Of a stretch of 64,000 bases of DNA, positions 1-14,050 are shown in pieces. The stretch's first letter is position 1. The number at the start of each line of letters is the position of its first letter. Both the position numbers and the translations under genes were made by a program. A model generated the notes under the pieces. That model was not told the origin of the DNA. It worked only from the letters and a program-made list of their open reading frames with translations, and ran no database searches. Origin of the DNA: Ophiocordyceps camponoti-saundersi (nom. inval.) (lineage: Eukaryota > Ascomycota > Sordariomycetes > Hypocreales > Ophiocordycipitaceae); the NCBI GenBank assembly GCA_003339415.1, contig PDHQ01000112.1, positions 40,624-104,623 on the forward strand, given 5' to 3'.

Positions 1-1119
1 CTAAGAATTACTAACCTAACCTAAATAAATATATAGGAGGCGCTAGGGGCGTTCCTATAAACCTAGGTATAGGAAAAGATATAGATAAAGATATCCTAAT
101 AAATATAATAAAAGATAAGAAGAAGAAGAAGCTAAAAGGAAAAGATAGCGGCTATAATAAGACTTTTACCTAAGTATTATAAAATACCCCTTAAGCTAAG
201 TAAGTAGAAAAATTAGTATTAGAATAATATAGAATATTAGGTTTTTATATTAAGTATAAAATAAATATATACCTTATATATAACTATAACTTCTAACCCC
301 TATAAAAGCTATAATAGAAGGCCCTAAGAGAAACTTATATTAATTATATAGAAATCCTACCCTAAGTTAAGGAATATAATTTTAATAATAATTAGGGAAA
401 AGAATAGCTCTAGGATATCGTAGCGTTTTAGAGGATAAGGTAATATAGATAGAGGAAAAGAAAAATATCCTCCGTTTTAAACTATAAGCCTTATTTACTA
501 AAATTCCTATAATTTTAAATAACTTAAAACTAATAAATATATTAGTTAACGAAAGCTATAAGAGCTATTCCGTAATATACTCGCAGCTAATATAGGACTT
601 ATAAATACTAATAGAAAGAATCTTAGCTTAATAAGTAAAAGGGGTAGTAATAAGTAGACTAAAAGTATTAAGTATTACTTAGCTTTTACTTAAGATAAAT
701 AGCTTTAGTTAATTAATCATAGTATATATAGTATTAAATCTTAATTTCCTAATTATCTTTAGTAAGCTTTAGTTATAATATATAAAGTTTTACTTAGTCC
801 CTTATAAAAAAAAGTATAGTATAAAGATTCGTAATAATAGGTATAAGTTACTAGTACTTGCTTTTAACTAATAAAGGAGATCTTAAATATTATATACCTT
901 TATAGCTTAATTTTTATTAGAGAAGTAAGGAGAAGATAGGAAGAATTACGCTAATAGAAAAAGGATCTTATAAAGTACTTAGAGATCCGAGTAATAAGAG
1001 TTAAAAATATAAAAAAGGCGTTATAAGATAAGATCCCCCTAATAGATAACTAACTATAAGAACGTATTCTAATAGAATTCTATAATATATTTCCTTTTTT
1101 CCGTAAATAGGAGGCGGAT
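1..1119 (+). mobile_element. Element J: 5' part of a RIP-mutated Ty3/gypsy retrotransposon
   Basis: This is the upstream part of a gypsy-type gag-pol region, cut off by the window edge on the left and by the insertion of H1 on the right. No open frame survives and CA/TG are almost absent. The last stretch before the break reads as the linker that precedes reverse transcriptase in Ty3/gypsy polyproteins. Joined across the H1 insertion using one copy of the duplicated CGGAT, the frame passes through EADKL and runs on into the downstream fragment, as expected for one interrupted element. Gag and protease motifs were not resolved. The family call comes from the downstream half. Confidence 0.6.
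1115..1119. repeat. Target-site duplication of H1 (left copy)
   Basis: CGGAT lies directly before the left H1 LTR and again at 17804-17808 directly after the right LTR. The duplication falls inside the J pol frame. Confidence 0.8.
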
Positions 1120-1723
1120 TAATATACGCTTATATATATAATCTACTAATAGTTATATATACTAGGCTAGCTACTAGATATAGTATATAGGAAAGGGAGA
1201 TAAGCTAGCTACTAATTATAAGATTATAGAATAGTTACTATAAAAGGTATAAGTATAAGTAAAAATCTTTTAAAAATTAAAATAGTAACTATAAAAAAAT
1301 CTAAATTATTACCTAAAAGAATATTAGGCTAATTATATAGCTAGGAGCTTAAGGAAGATTTCCTAATATAATCTTAAAAATATTTACTTAAAAGGATTTT
1401 ATAGTAATTTCTAAGTATATTAGTAAAATAGAGATTTCCTAGTATACGGTAATTTCCTAATATACGGGGATTTCTTAGTAAAATCTAGAGATTTCTAGAA
1501 GTATATTTTAATATTAGATCTTATTAAAAATCTTAGTAAAATCCTAAGAGTTATTTTAAAAAAATCTTAAGAGGAAATCCTAGTAATTTCTTAAGCGTAA
1601 AAGTAATAAAATTTCTAGGGGAAATTTAAGTAAAATCCTAAGGCGGGAAATCTTAGGAAATCTTAGGGAAATATTATAAAAGGTTAGGCGATTTATAAAA
1701 ATATTATTATATATTTTATATTA
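1120..1723 (-). repeat. H1 3' LTR
   Basis: 604-bp long terminal repeat matching 17200-17803 over its full length. Differences are nearly all transitions. It starts TAATATACGC on the plus strand. A third copy, inverted, is the H2 LTR at 57082-57682. Confidence 0.85.
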
Positions 1724-2887
1724 ACTCCCCGAGCTAAAAAAGAATTCTAATAGCTTTATTAACTTCTTATTTTATTTTAAAAACTATTATTATACTTAAA
1801 AGCTTTTTTTATATTAACTCTAATAATTATATTTATTTATAGATTAAGAAAGATTATAAGGAATCTACGTATAGAGAACTAAATTAATTTATATAATATA
1901 GGAAAGAAATAAAAAAATAAGATAAGAATAATAAAGGGGAATTATAATATATATTAGATATATATAGAAAAGTATACGTTATAGTAAAAGGTATCGTAAT
2001 ACTAAGAAAGAAAAATAGGAAAAATAGGAATATAACGTAATAGTAAATTAAAGGAATAGAATAAAGGAAAATATCTTACTATCTTTATTATATAAAGTAG
2101 CGTAAGTTATAATAATAATATAAGAGCGAATATAGATAATTTTACCGTAATTAGTATAAGAGATATAGTTTATAGCTTTAAGTATAATATATTTTACGAA
2201 AATAAAAGCGTTTAAGATATTATAAATAGTAATAAGGTTAACTATATTACGAATAGTTATACTTATTCTTAAGCGTATATTATAAGTAATTTATAGTAAA
2301 TAAGCTTTATATAGCTTTCTTATTATAGCCGATATTCTTTCTCTATTTATAGCGTATAAAGTATAAGATAAATAGTATATAATTAGTACTATATTATAAA
2401 AATATTAAAAAATAATATTAAAAATATATTAATTTATAAGGTTCTTGCCTAAGCTTAGTAAATATAATAGTTATTACTTATTAATAGTTAAATAACTTAG
2501 AAATTTATTACTTATTAATAGTTAAATAGATATAAAGACTATTATATATTAATAGTTAAATAGTATAACGCGTGCTTTTAATATAAAGCGCGTTATTAAC
2601 GTATTTTCTTACTATAGTTTATACTAATACTATATAAAGAGCTAAGGAAATCCTTAGTTTATTATTATATTAATAAAAAGGTTCGCGTTAATAAGTTTAA
2701 TAATTATAGTATATTTAATATTATTAAAAAGTTTAACTAAGCTACCTATCTAACTATATAGCTTTTTAGAAATATTATTAAAAGCTATCTTAACTAAATC
2801 TAAGATATTAAAAACTAAAATATTATTAAGGTTTAGGGTTATTTTATTTTTAATAATATCGCTCTAAGCTAAAAAGAGTATATAATT

Positions 2888-2892
2888 AATAA
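2888..2892. repeat. Target-site duplication of G1 (left copy)
   Basis: AATAA precedes the left G1 LTR and recurs at 9377-9381 after the right LTR. The motif is low in complexity, so its weight comes from its exact position at both ends. Confidence 0.65.
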
Positions 2893-3078
2893 TATAAGGG
2901 TTCGGCCTCCGGGCTATCTATAAGGAGGTAACTTTATTATTTAGAATAACTATAAAGAACTATAGAAAAGGGGTCGTAACGCCTAATAGAGGTAGGCAAT
3001 CCGCGCGCGCGCCGCGCGCGGAAATAACTAATTACCCTACGTAACTTAGCTATTTAGGTATAGCCCGAATCCCTTATA
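2893..3078 (-). repeat. G1 3' LTR
   Basis: 186-bp LTR whose ends read TATAAGGG...CCCTTATA, a RIP-altered form of TG...CA termini. It carries a CG-only palindromic stretch at about 3000-3021 that survives unmutated. It matches 9191-9376, 47060-47245 and 53362-53547. Confidence 0.85.
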
Positions 3079-6000
3079 TACCCCGCCGCCCTAGGAAAAT
3101 AGAAATTCCGTCCCCGGCGAAGGTATAAGTTAAAATAAAATAAAAATTCCCTTACGCGTTCCCCTTCCTTTCTTTTCTTTTTCTATATACTACCTATTCT
3201 AAAAATATTAACCTTATTATTATTACGCTATTACCGCGCTACCTCCTTATATTATTTTTTTTTATTAATATATTACTTTATTTATTATCTTATTAATATA
3301 TTAGCCGCGCCCTTAATACTAACTTACGCTATAAGGGAGTATATTATATAAAGAAATAGTAATAATAAAAATATTACGCTATTAATAAAAGTATTATATA
3401 TATATACGCCTTACCTTAATAACCTTATAAATAAGGGCATAGCTAAATATATTTACGGCTAGGCGGCGGCCTACTAAGTATATTATTTATAATATAAGAG
3501 GTACCTTTAAGAAAAGTACCTTTTCGCTAAGAACGCACGCTTTTAGCGGGCCGCTTATAATCTATAAAATATAGCTACTAATAATAAAGCTATTTAGGAG
3601 CTCGCTTACGCTTATAAGAGTAATACTCTTAGCTATTATATTATCTTAACGCCCGCTTTTTAAGCTTACGCTAACCGCTTTAAGATATAGCTTAATACCG
3701 TATAACTTACCTTTTACGCTATTACCGATATCTTTATATCCCCGTTACCTAAGCTATTTAGCTTTAACGCTTTTATCCTTTTTAGCGATAATATTATCCC
3801 CGCGCTTATATTATTAATATATTATTATAATATAAGCGGCGCTATAATATAATACTAATAATACTAAGCTTAGTAATAAGGGTAAGTTATTATTAGCTTT
3901 AATATATTCGCCTTTTATTATAAAAAGTTCTTATAATAATAAAAGTAAACTTAGTAAAATATTCTCGCTTTATAGCGGGAGAAGGCGGCCGCCCGGGCTA
4001 AGGATTAATAATAGTAACTTAAGGCTAATTATAATATTTATATAGCCCTTACTAACCTCGCCGCCTTATCGTCGCCGCCCTACGCTTCTTATTACGCCCT
4101 AGCTAGGTAAAATTAGCTATTATAAATACTATTATTTATAGCTAAAAGTTATAATCGCTCGTATAGCGTATTAGTATCTAAGCTTAATATACTCCTATAT
4201 AGCTATAATAATTTAAGCTAAGCGTAATTAGCTAATAATATTAAGGAGGAAGAAAAATAATAAAATATATTAAATACGCTATAATAATAAGAGGAAAAAT
4301 AAAAATAAGAGGGGGGTAAAATATAATAAGCTAAAAGGAATTTACTAAAAAAGAGGGGGAATTTACTTAATTATTTACTTAATTAAGTTTAAATAAGAAA
4401 GTATATCTAAGGCTATTATATATATAAATATCTCCCTAATATAACTTATAATTATTTAAAATAGCGTAATATTATAAGCTATCTAATAGCTTCTAAATTA
4501 GCGTAATATATCTTTTTTATTTTACTAACGCTTAATAATAAAAGGGTTAGCCTTATAAGTATCGCTTATAGGTATTTTTTCCGGTAAGGATTTCCTTAAT
4601 TTTATATTTATTAAAAGATAAGTTATTATTAAAAAATTATAAAGAAAATTTAAGATAGCTATTAGTAAAAGATTATAATAAAAGTAAATTATATATAGCA
4701 CGCTTAAGTAAATTAATATAGAATATAAGATATATACCTCTTAAAATATTAAATATAATAGTTAAAAGGGATAAGATAGTAATAATTTTATACTTAGCTT
4801 TAAGGTAATTAAGTTTCTTAAATAAGTAGTTAGAATAAATATAGCGAAAATCTAACTATATAAAGTTACTAACTTAAAATTATTCCGCAGGGCGATAAGT
4901 ATTATTAAACGCGTCTTACTATTTTTATTAAGCTTATATAATAAATATTTAAGTAAGCTAAATATTTTCTTATAAATACTAAGCGAAGGTAATAATACGC
5001 CCTCTTAAGGAGGTAATTAGTACGGAAAGCGTAAATAGCTATTAGATAAGGTTTAAGTTATATTTATATAATAAGCGGTTTAAACTTACGCTTATTATAG
5101 ATAATTTTCTATTATTTAATACGAGTTAGTAGGTAAGTAAGTAAAAAGGCTAGTTAAGCTAGGAGAACGATATTATATAATAAAGGATAGCTTATACCTC
5201 CTAGTTTATTTATTTCGTACCGCTATTAGTTTATAAGTAATAAGCTATTAATATAAGTTATCTAATATTTATAAAGCGGTAAAAAATTAATTAAAAATAA
5301 CTTATCTAATTTAAACTATAGTTAGATATAATAGCTATAGGAAAGCTATAAAAACGCTACTAAGTATAGATAAAATATTTTACGTAATACTTAGCTTCTA
5401 TAAATATTATTATTTTTAGCTATATATATTTTAATAGCTAATTAGTAATAATTATAAGGAAGCGGAGCTAAGAAAAATTTATAATAGGTAAGTTTATTAT
5501 AAAATTTATAGAGATAGTTACCTAATACCTTTTTAAGGGCGGTAATAATTATAGTAAGCCTTAGTAATAATAGCGTTAAAAGTAATTCTCGTAATAATAA
5601 TAATTTTAAATAAATCGCGTTATATTAGCTAATATACTATCTTAGTAATAATAATAATAAAGTAATATAAACGTAATATTTTTACTAAGGTGCTTTATAA
5701 GTAGGGAATTATAGGTTTTTTAAATTAAGGTAGTTATTAAAAGTTCCTAATTAGGCACTTAAAGTTAGCCCTAAAATTATAGCTAGCTATTAGCGGAAAA
5801 GAAATAGTTTATAATTTACTTTTTTATACCCGCCTTAAGAGGGAACTTTTAAGCGCCCTTTTATAGCGCGGTATATTATATTATATAAAGCGGGTTAGAC
5901 TATAACGCTATAAGCTATAATTCCCTTAAATATTTATTTATAAAAGGGGCTAGTACCGTAAAGGTAATATTTTAATTTTAAATTAGTTATAGTTTAAAGG

Positions 6001-9000
6001 AATAAATAGATAAGGGCTATATAATATAGCTAAAACGCGGAGCGGTATATTATCGCTTCTAATTACGATAGGAGAAGGTATTAAGCTAAGTAACTTACTT
6101 ACCTAAGCGGTATTATAAATAAAAATTAAAAAAAGTAAGCGTTTTAGCTTATTAAGCTTAATATTCTAATATAGCCTTAGGAGTAATAAAATACTCTAAG
6201 GCCTTATAATCTATAAGTATAGTAAATAGGGAGGAGATATTTCGGAGTTTAGCTAACTACGCTTTAAGGTAATAGATAATAGTAAGAAATTCCTTATTAT
6301 AAATTATATAATTCTATTCTATAAGCTAAAGCTTTTAAGAGAAATATATTATAAGCTATAAGATTTAATCCTAACCGCGCTAAAAGAGATAGCTACTAAT
6401 TACCTTACCTAAATAGTTTACTTTTATAATAGTATTAAGATTAGGGCTTTACTAAATAAGGGCGGGGGAGAAGATAAATATATTTTTTAGTTACTTAAAA
6501 ATATTTTAATAAGCTAGGGTTTAATTAAAAAGGGCGTTACGCTTTATAAAGGTAATAAGTAAGGCTATAAAGGAGGAAAAGTAAAAGATAAAATTATAAT
6601 AAAAGTTTATAAAGCTAATAAAATTACGTATACTTTTTACGTAAGTTAGTGCCTTTTAGTCTTAAATTACTAAAATCTTAGCTAGGTCCGGGCGCACCTT
6701 TTATTTAGCGTAAATAATAAACTTAAAATATTTAACTTTATAAACTATAAACGCGTATTTATTAAAGTTTAGATATAGTTTAGCTTATTATAATTTTACA
6801 AGAATAATATAAACTTTTTTTTAATAGTTTAAAAATAAGCTATTCGAATAAATTAGAATATTATTAAAATAAATAATAATAAAATCCCTAAGGGAATCGC
6901 TTAAGGAAATATTAATATATTATTAGAATAAGGTAAGGGCGCTAGCGAGACTAAAAGAGTAAATAAGGTATTTAAATAGCTTAAAATATATATAGAAAGT
7001 AATTAAATATTCCTCGCCTTTCGCGATATATATTTTATAAAAGGCGGTATATATATTAAGTTTAGTAAACTACTAGGCGCTAAAAAAACTACGTAGAGTT
7101 TCCTTTATAAGGGGTAGGGGATAGCGGTCCTACTTAGTAAGTTAATTTAAGGCCCGATAATTAATATAAAACTGCTAGCCGCCCTTAGGCTTTTTAGCTA
7201 GGAGGACTAAGGCGGCTATAAATAATAAGCTTACGCGAATCTATCCTTTATTTATTAGATCGGTAATTTACTTCCGCACTTTAAGGAGGTATTTACGCGG
7301 TATATTATATAATAGCCCTTAAGGTAATAGTAATAAGGATTTATTAAGCTACTATTATAGATAGATATAGTAATTATATATACCGTAATAAGGGGGAAAA
7401 ACGCTTATTTTTTCTTTATTAAAAAGGTCGCTAAAATTAGATACCTTAGAAAATAAAGAAACCGGCGGGGTAAAAGGAGATAATATTTTAATCTATAAAA
7501 CGCGTAAAATATCCCGTAAGCTTATAGTAAGAAAACGATAGCCTATTTACTAATAGAATTCGCGCCTTATTAATATAATAAAAGTTAAGCTTAGGATAGT
7601 AACTATTTAATATTTTTAAACTTACGTTTTACTATATAAGATAATAAGGTTATTTATAAAGTAAACTATAAAACGTTATTATCTTACGTAAAGGGATATA
7701 TTATACCGCGCTATCTAAGGAGAGCTAAGGATTATATCTTAAATTAGGCTAAGGATTATATATATAACTATAAGCGTCTATTAGCTATTAATATCGGTAA
7801 TAAACTAAACGATATAATAAATTAGGGAGGAGTTTTTAAAATAAATTTATTTCTAATAATAGATTTAAACCGTAATATAGATTATACGTAGAGTAAGGAG
7901 AGGAATATATTAAAGATAATAATATTATACTTAAAACTCGCTTATAGTAATATAATAGTTATAGCTACTATTTACTTACGCGTTAATAAAAGTAATAGAA
8001 TTTATAAGAATAGGAATAAAGAGAGGACTTACGTTTATATTTCTTATAATATCTATAAATTAGTTTTTTAAACTATTATTTATTAAATCGACGCGATTAC
8101 CTTCCCCTTATAAGAGACTTAGTATAAGGGGGATTCTTTTCCCTAATCCGAATAAGCGTCTTAGTTAGCCTCTCTTATTTTTACGAAGCGTACGGACGAG
8201 GATAAGGGCGAAGATAGGTATACCGGATAATCCCTCGCAAAGTAGCCTACCTAGCTATAACGTAGATAATATCTTTTAACCTAACGCTTACTATATTCCT
8301 TTATAGAAATACGGGGAGTAGAATAGCGGGGTCCTAAACGCTACCTTTTATATTTACCGCGTCTTTAACTATAAGAAGAACGCCCCGGGGTTATGCTAAT
8401 TTAGCGGATATTTATTATAAGTATATTAATATCCTAAGCTACTAAGGAAAAAGTAAGGGAAAAAGGTATTTAACCTTTACTTTTAATTTAGAATAACTCG
8501 ATATCGATAGTAATAAAACGGATACGGGCTACGGCCGAGATATAATTATTAAGGGAAATATCGCGTTTAAAATAGTAGCGTTATAACTTAGGGGTAAATA
8601 CGCGATATAGATATATTACTTTAATTTTATCTACTTATATAATACTTTCTAAAAGCGATAGTTTTACCTTAAAATAAATAAGGAAATTAGGGAATAACTT
8701 AGAGGTATTTTAAGAAAGCTTTTCTAACTTTATTATAGCTATCTAATAATAGTAAGGGTTAGTAAATATTATATCGAGATACTTAAGGAAAGTTTTAACT
8801 TAGTATTAATATTCCTTACCTTACTTAAAAAATAGGGCTACTTTTAACTAAATAGTAAGCGATAGATATTAATAAAAAAAAACCTATTAGTTATAATCGT
8901 TACCGATAAAAGCATAATCCGCCGATAGCTTATATAATATAAGGGCCTGCTAAGCTAGAAAAAGGGTTTTATCGCTATTAAAAGGGGAGCTAGATAGAAG

Positions 9001-9190
9001 AGGTTTTCGGCATAAGGGCTATAGCGAGGGCTTTAGCTAAGGTTACTAGTATTATATTAAGGAGTAAATAGTATCGCGTTACGCTTATAGGACCTCCTAT
9101 AGCTTAGAAATTATCGCTTACTATTATTATAGCTAGGAGATAATTACCTCTTAAGAGATAGGGTTATTTATTATAATAATAATTATTTTA

Positions 9191-9376
9191 TATAAAAGTT
9201 TAGCCTCCGGGCTATCTACGAAAAGGTAACTTTATTATTTAGAATAATTATAAGGAATTATAAAAAAGGGGTTATAACGCTTAATAGGGGTAGGCGATCC
9301 GCGCGCGCGCCGCGCGCGGAAATAACTAATTACCTTATATAACTTAGCTATTTAGGCATAGCTTAAATCCCTTATA
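9191..9376 (-). repeat. G1 5' LTR
   Basis: 186-bp partner of 2893-3078, same orientation, followed by the AATAA duplication. Confidence 0.85.
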
Positions 9377-12300
9377 AATAATAATAGCTAGAAATAATAT
9401 AATAATACCTTCCCTAAGTAGATATATTTATTCTCTTATATAAATATATAAGTTTTAATAATTTCTCTTATAAAATTTTAGAATTTTCCTGAAATTATTA
9501 AGCGCGGATTTCTTATTAATAAATATAGTAACCTTATCGATATCGAGCGATATATTCTTAAAAGCGGGAGTATTAAGTAAGATAAGTATAAAAATAAGGA
9601 AATCGATAATTTATTCGTTACTAATACCGAATATTTTCGCTATATAACTTAAGCTAAGGGAAATATTATATTTAGCGAGGTACTTATTAAAATAAGTTAC
9701 TTAAATTAAAGCGATATTTATATTTTAGAATACTAAAGCTTACTTATTATAATATATTACGAAAAAAATAAGAAAGTATTTAATAATTTAGATTAAATTA
9801 TTATAGTAAGTTACTAGAAAGTTATTATTAGCTTTTTTAATATTTTTAGCTTTTAAAATTTCTTAAAATTAGATCGCGGTTTTAAAAATTATTATAGGGG
9901 TTTTAAGTTATTAAAAGGTAAAGCGAGTTTACTTATTAAGGGTTCTAAGGACGCTTTATTAAGTTAGAGTAAGAGGAGTAATAAAACGCCTTATTAAGGA
10001 TTTATTAAAGATAGGAGCTACTCCCTTAACCTTAGTCTCTTTTTCTATAGCTACTAATATTATTTATTTTATCTTACTAAAATAGTTAATATACGAGATA
10101 ATAGCTAAAATCCTCTTAATTTCCTTTAATTTTTCGAAGTCTTAGTAAATTTACTTACTAACTAGGCCCTTAATATAATCTTTTATAATTTCTAATAGCG
10201 TATATACGCCGTAATAGTTCTTTCTAGGTTATTTAGATTACGGAAAGATATTCCTTTTAATATTAGTAAAGGAGTATAATAGTATAAGATAAGTATAGCT
10301 TCTTAATAAAGTAGCTAATATTTTAAAAGTAAAGCTAGCGGTAAAGGAAGATATTACGGTAATTTATTAAGTAAAATATCTAAGCGCTATAACTTCGGAA
10401 ATATTAAGTAGAGAGCGATTAGAGTTAAAGTTATTATTTAAAAATAAGTACTTAGAATTATAATTTTCGTTATTAAGGAGTTTTTCGCTATTAGCTTATC
10501 TTTTTACTTTTTAGTTAATATAGTAAATATAACTATTTAATTTACTAAAAAATAAATCGTAGCCTTTTACTTAAAGTACTTATTTTTAAGCGATAAATAT
10601 TATATAGTTATTTAATTTCTAATTATTAAATTTATAAGTAAGTAATTTAAATAAATACTAAAATTTAGCAAGGTTTTTAAATAGCTAAATAGCTCTCTTA
10701 AAGTATTCGAATATAAGTATTAAGGGAGTATAAATTAGCTACTTATAAAATAGCTTACGGTAAGTTTTATTACGAGAACGATAAGGATTATTATAAGGCG
10801 GATCGATCTTAAGTATAAAAGAAGGGGAAAAATAAGAAAGAAATAAATAAAATTAGAAAATAAAAGGGAATAATTATAAAGAAAATAAATATAATATATT
10901 AGAAAGATATAATAAAGATAGGAAATATAAAGGGGGATAATAAAAGATAAATAAAAAAGAGAAAAAGTAAGAGAGAAAAGGTAGGAAAATAAAGGGAAAT
11001 TTAGTATAAATAGTAACGCGTTAGGTTTATTATTTCCTAGAGATTTTACGTATTTATTACCGGGTAACTTATTTACTTTATTTTAATAGCTAGTACTTTT
11101 TAAAAGTATTTATATATTTTTTCCTAGTAATATCTAGCTTAGCTTTTAACTTATTTTTTTCTTTTTCGAATTCTTCGATTATCTCCTTTTATTAGAAGTC
11201 TTTTTTAGCTACTTATTAATTATTATTATTTAGGTATCTTTTCTAATATATAAGATATTTTATTTAAATAATACCTTATCCTTTTTTAACCTTTCTCTTA
11301 TTAAGAATTTATTTAATCTTATAGTTATTAGTATTAAGCTTAGGGCTAAGTTATTTTCTTAAAGCGTTAGCTAGTTAAAGTTAAATAATTAATATAATAA
11401 GATAAATATTTATAAAGTTATCGAGATTTAGTTAATAAGCTAAATAGCTAATTTATTTAATTACGCGGAAAGGCCTAGTTTACTATTCTAAAAGCTTCGC
11501 TACTTATTTATTAAGAATAAAATATCCTTTCCTAAATTTTAGCTAAACTTAATTACTAAGCTTAAACTTAAGCTTCCGATATTTCTTATTATAATATTAT
11601 TTTATTATAGCTTAAGCGTAAATAATAAAGATAACTATCTTATTTTTTAATACTTTTTAGGATTTAAAAGAAGCTTAATCGCTTAGATAATAAAAACTAT
11701 TATTTATTTAGAATCTAGTAAGTAATTTACTTAGCGTAATTTTAATAATTAAAAAAAAGGAGTTATTAAGAGAAAACTAAAAAGCCGGTAAAGCGTTAAT
11801 CTATTACTTTATCGGGAAATTAATAGCGAAAAATTTTAAAATAATTTTAATAATTTAGTTTTATTTTTCGGATAAACTATTAGTTTATAAGTAATATATA
11901 GTTAATATTAAAAGTTTAGTGCTAAAAGTAAACTATAAAGTCCTTTAAAGCTTAGATATAAACTTTAAATCTTAATTAAAGATAATTTACTTTAAAAATC
12001 CTTAGTTATAATAAGTAAGCTTATAATATAGCTATTAAGCTTATTTTTTAGTAATAAAGTAATTATATCTAAAAGTTAAAATATATATTTTCGAGAACTT
12101 ATTAGTAATAGTAAAAAGGGTATTATAGAACTTTCTTTCAAGTTAAGACTAAAATAAGTTTTCTAAAAAAACTAAAAAAAGTCTAATAATAAAATCTATT
12201 ATAATTATATAAAAAGGAATCGCTAAAAAATAAATTAAAACTATTTCCTTAAGAGGAGGCTATTTATTAGTTTAATTATATTTATAAATATTATATTTAT

Positions 12301-12899
12301 CTATAAAATTATTAATTTTCTTCTTTAATTAGGAAATAATAAAATTAAAGAAAAATTTAGCTTATATATTATTTTAATTAATATAAAATTTATAAAAATA
12401 ATACTTAGAAATAATTTCTTTAGCGTAATTTTCGGGAATATAAAGTTATTATTAATTATCGATATTTTCGAAATATAATAAGCTATTTATTTAGATAAAA
12501 AGGAGTCTTTCTTAAAAGTTTTTATCTTCGAGTTATTTTAAGATTTCGGACTATTATATATTAAGAAGATATTTTTCGGAAATCTTATATCGGAAAGCGT
12601 TATTAAGAATAGCTTTTAAGGAAATAAATATATAGTCCTAATTAATATAATTTTCCTAAATATTTTTAAATTCTTCTTATTTTTTTTCTAAAATTACCTT
12701 TAAGGGGAGGCGTAAGAAAAAGTTTATAAGAATATTAAAAATACCTAAAATATATTAAACTTTAAGAAAATATTAACTTAGAAATTAAAAAATAAAAGTA
12801 AGGTAATTATTATTTTTTATATTAATAGTAAAAAAAGAGGTTTATTTTATAATTACTAAAATTATAATATAATTTATAAAAATTATAATTTTTAGTTTT

Positions 12900-14050
12900 T
12901 AAGTTTTAATTAAATAAGTTTAGAGTTTATAATAAGCTTATATTAAATAAGAGATTTTAAGTTTAGTTAGCTAATATCTAATTTTAGCTAATTTAAGAGT
13001 ATAATTAAAATAGTAAATAAGTTTAATAAACTACTAAGGCGGAGCTAAAAATAATTTCTAAGATTCTTTATTATCGATATAGAAAAGATAAGCTATAAAA
13101 TTATTCTCCTAAAAAGTATTAATTTATAAAAAAAGTTAATAATTAGGAAAAAACTAACTAAAAGTAGCGTTATTATAAAAGGTATTAGTAATATTATTAA
13201 AATAGTTAGTTTTTTCCTTTATTAGGATAATTTTAAACTAAGAGGTAAAAATATTTCTCTTTAGTCTAATAACGGGTACTTTATTTTCCTATTTTTCTTA
13301 AAATATTACTATTTTATATTTCTAAAAAAGGTTAATTTATTATATAAAATAGGGAATAAAATATTTTATCTATCTAACTAATCTAATTTACTATTTAAAA
13401 TATTATAAGGTATTAAGGAACTTAATATCTTATAAAGCTTTTATTTAAAATTAAGTATTTATTAGTATAAATCCGTTAATATAGTATTTTAATATTTTTA
13501 TAAATAGGTAATAAAGGAATAATTTAAAAGCGGAGAGGGAAAAATTTATATTAATAAAAAAATTAAATATAATAAATAAATACTTAATATAATCTTTTAA
13601 AAAGTTAGAGAAGATTACTATATTATTAATATATCTAATAGCGTATACTTTATATAGTTAGAGAATATAATTAATAAATCTTTATATATAAATAGGCGAA
13701 TTTTTATATCTTATAAAAGCGATTATAGCTTTCTTTAATTTATAGTAAAATATAATTATAAATTACTTTTAGTAATTTAAATAGATAAGAAATTAATAGA
13801 AAAAGCTTTAAGTATTAATAGTAAAAATAACTTCTTTACTTACTAATTTATAAATTATATTTTAAGAGAGAGGTATTAAATATATATTAAAAATAGCTAC
13901 GCTATTTAAAGCTTATAAGTTATTAATAATATATAGTTTACCTTTTCTCTAAATAATAAAATATAGGCTAATAAAAAATAAAGTTTTAAGCGCTTATTTT
14001 ATTTTACCTTATAAATATATATCGTTATACTTTTTATTAAGGAAATCCTA
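12900..14050 (-). pseudogene. H1 reverse transcriptase relic
   Basis: The minus strand here is homologous, base for base with transitions, to the H2 segment around 60.8-62.0 kb, where gypsy reverse transcriptase is readable. The catalytic YxDD box falls near 13.61-13.63 kb and reads Y-I-N-N: both aspartates have become asparagine through TpG-to-TpA change. Many stops interrupt the frame. The limits are approximate and set by homology to H2. Confidence 0.65.

Larger units (their letters stand above)
2893..9376 (-). mobile_element. Element G1: 6.5-kb Ty3/gypsy retrotransposon, RIP-mutated, nested in H1
   Basis: Bounded by two 186-bp LTRs and a duplicated AATAA; 6,484 bp in all. It is the same family as G2 at 47060-53547 but inverted, so its coding strand is minus. 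The family is assigned from G2, where gypsy reverse transcriptase motifs are readable on the coding strand. The minus strand next to the left LTR ends in the purine-rich GGCGGCGGGG, the expected polypurine tract. No open frame remains. Confidence 0.85.
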
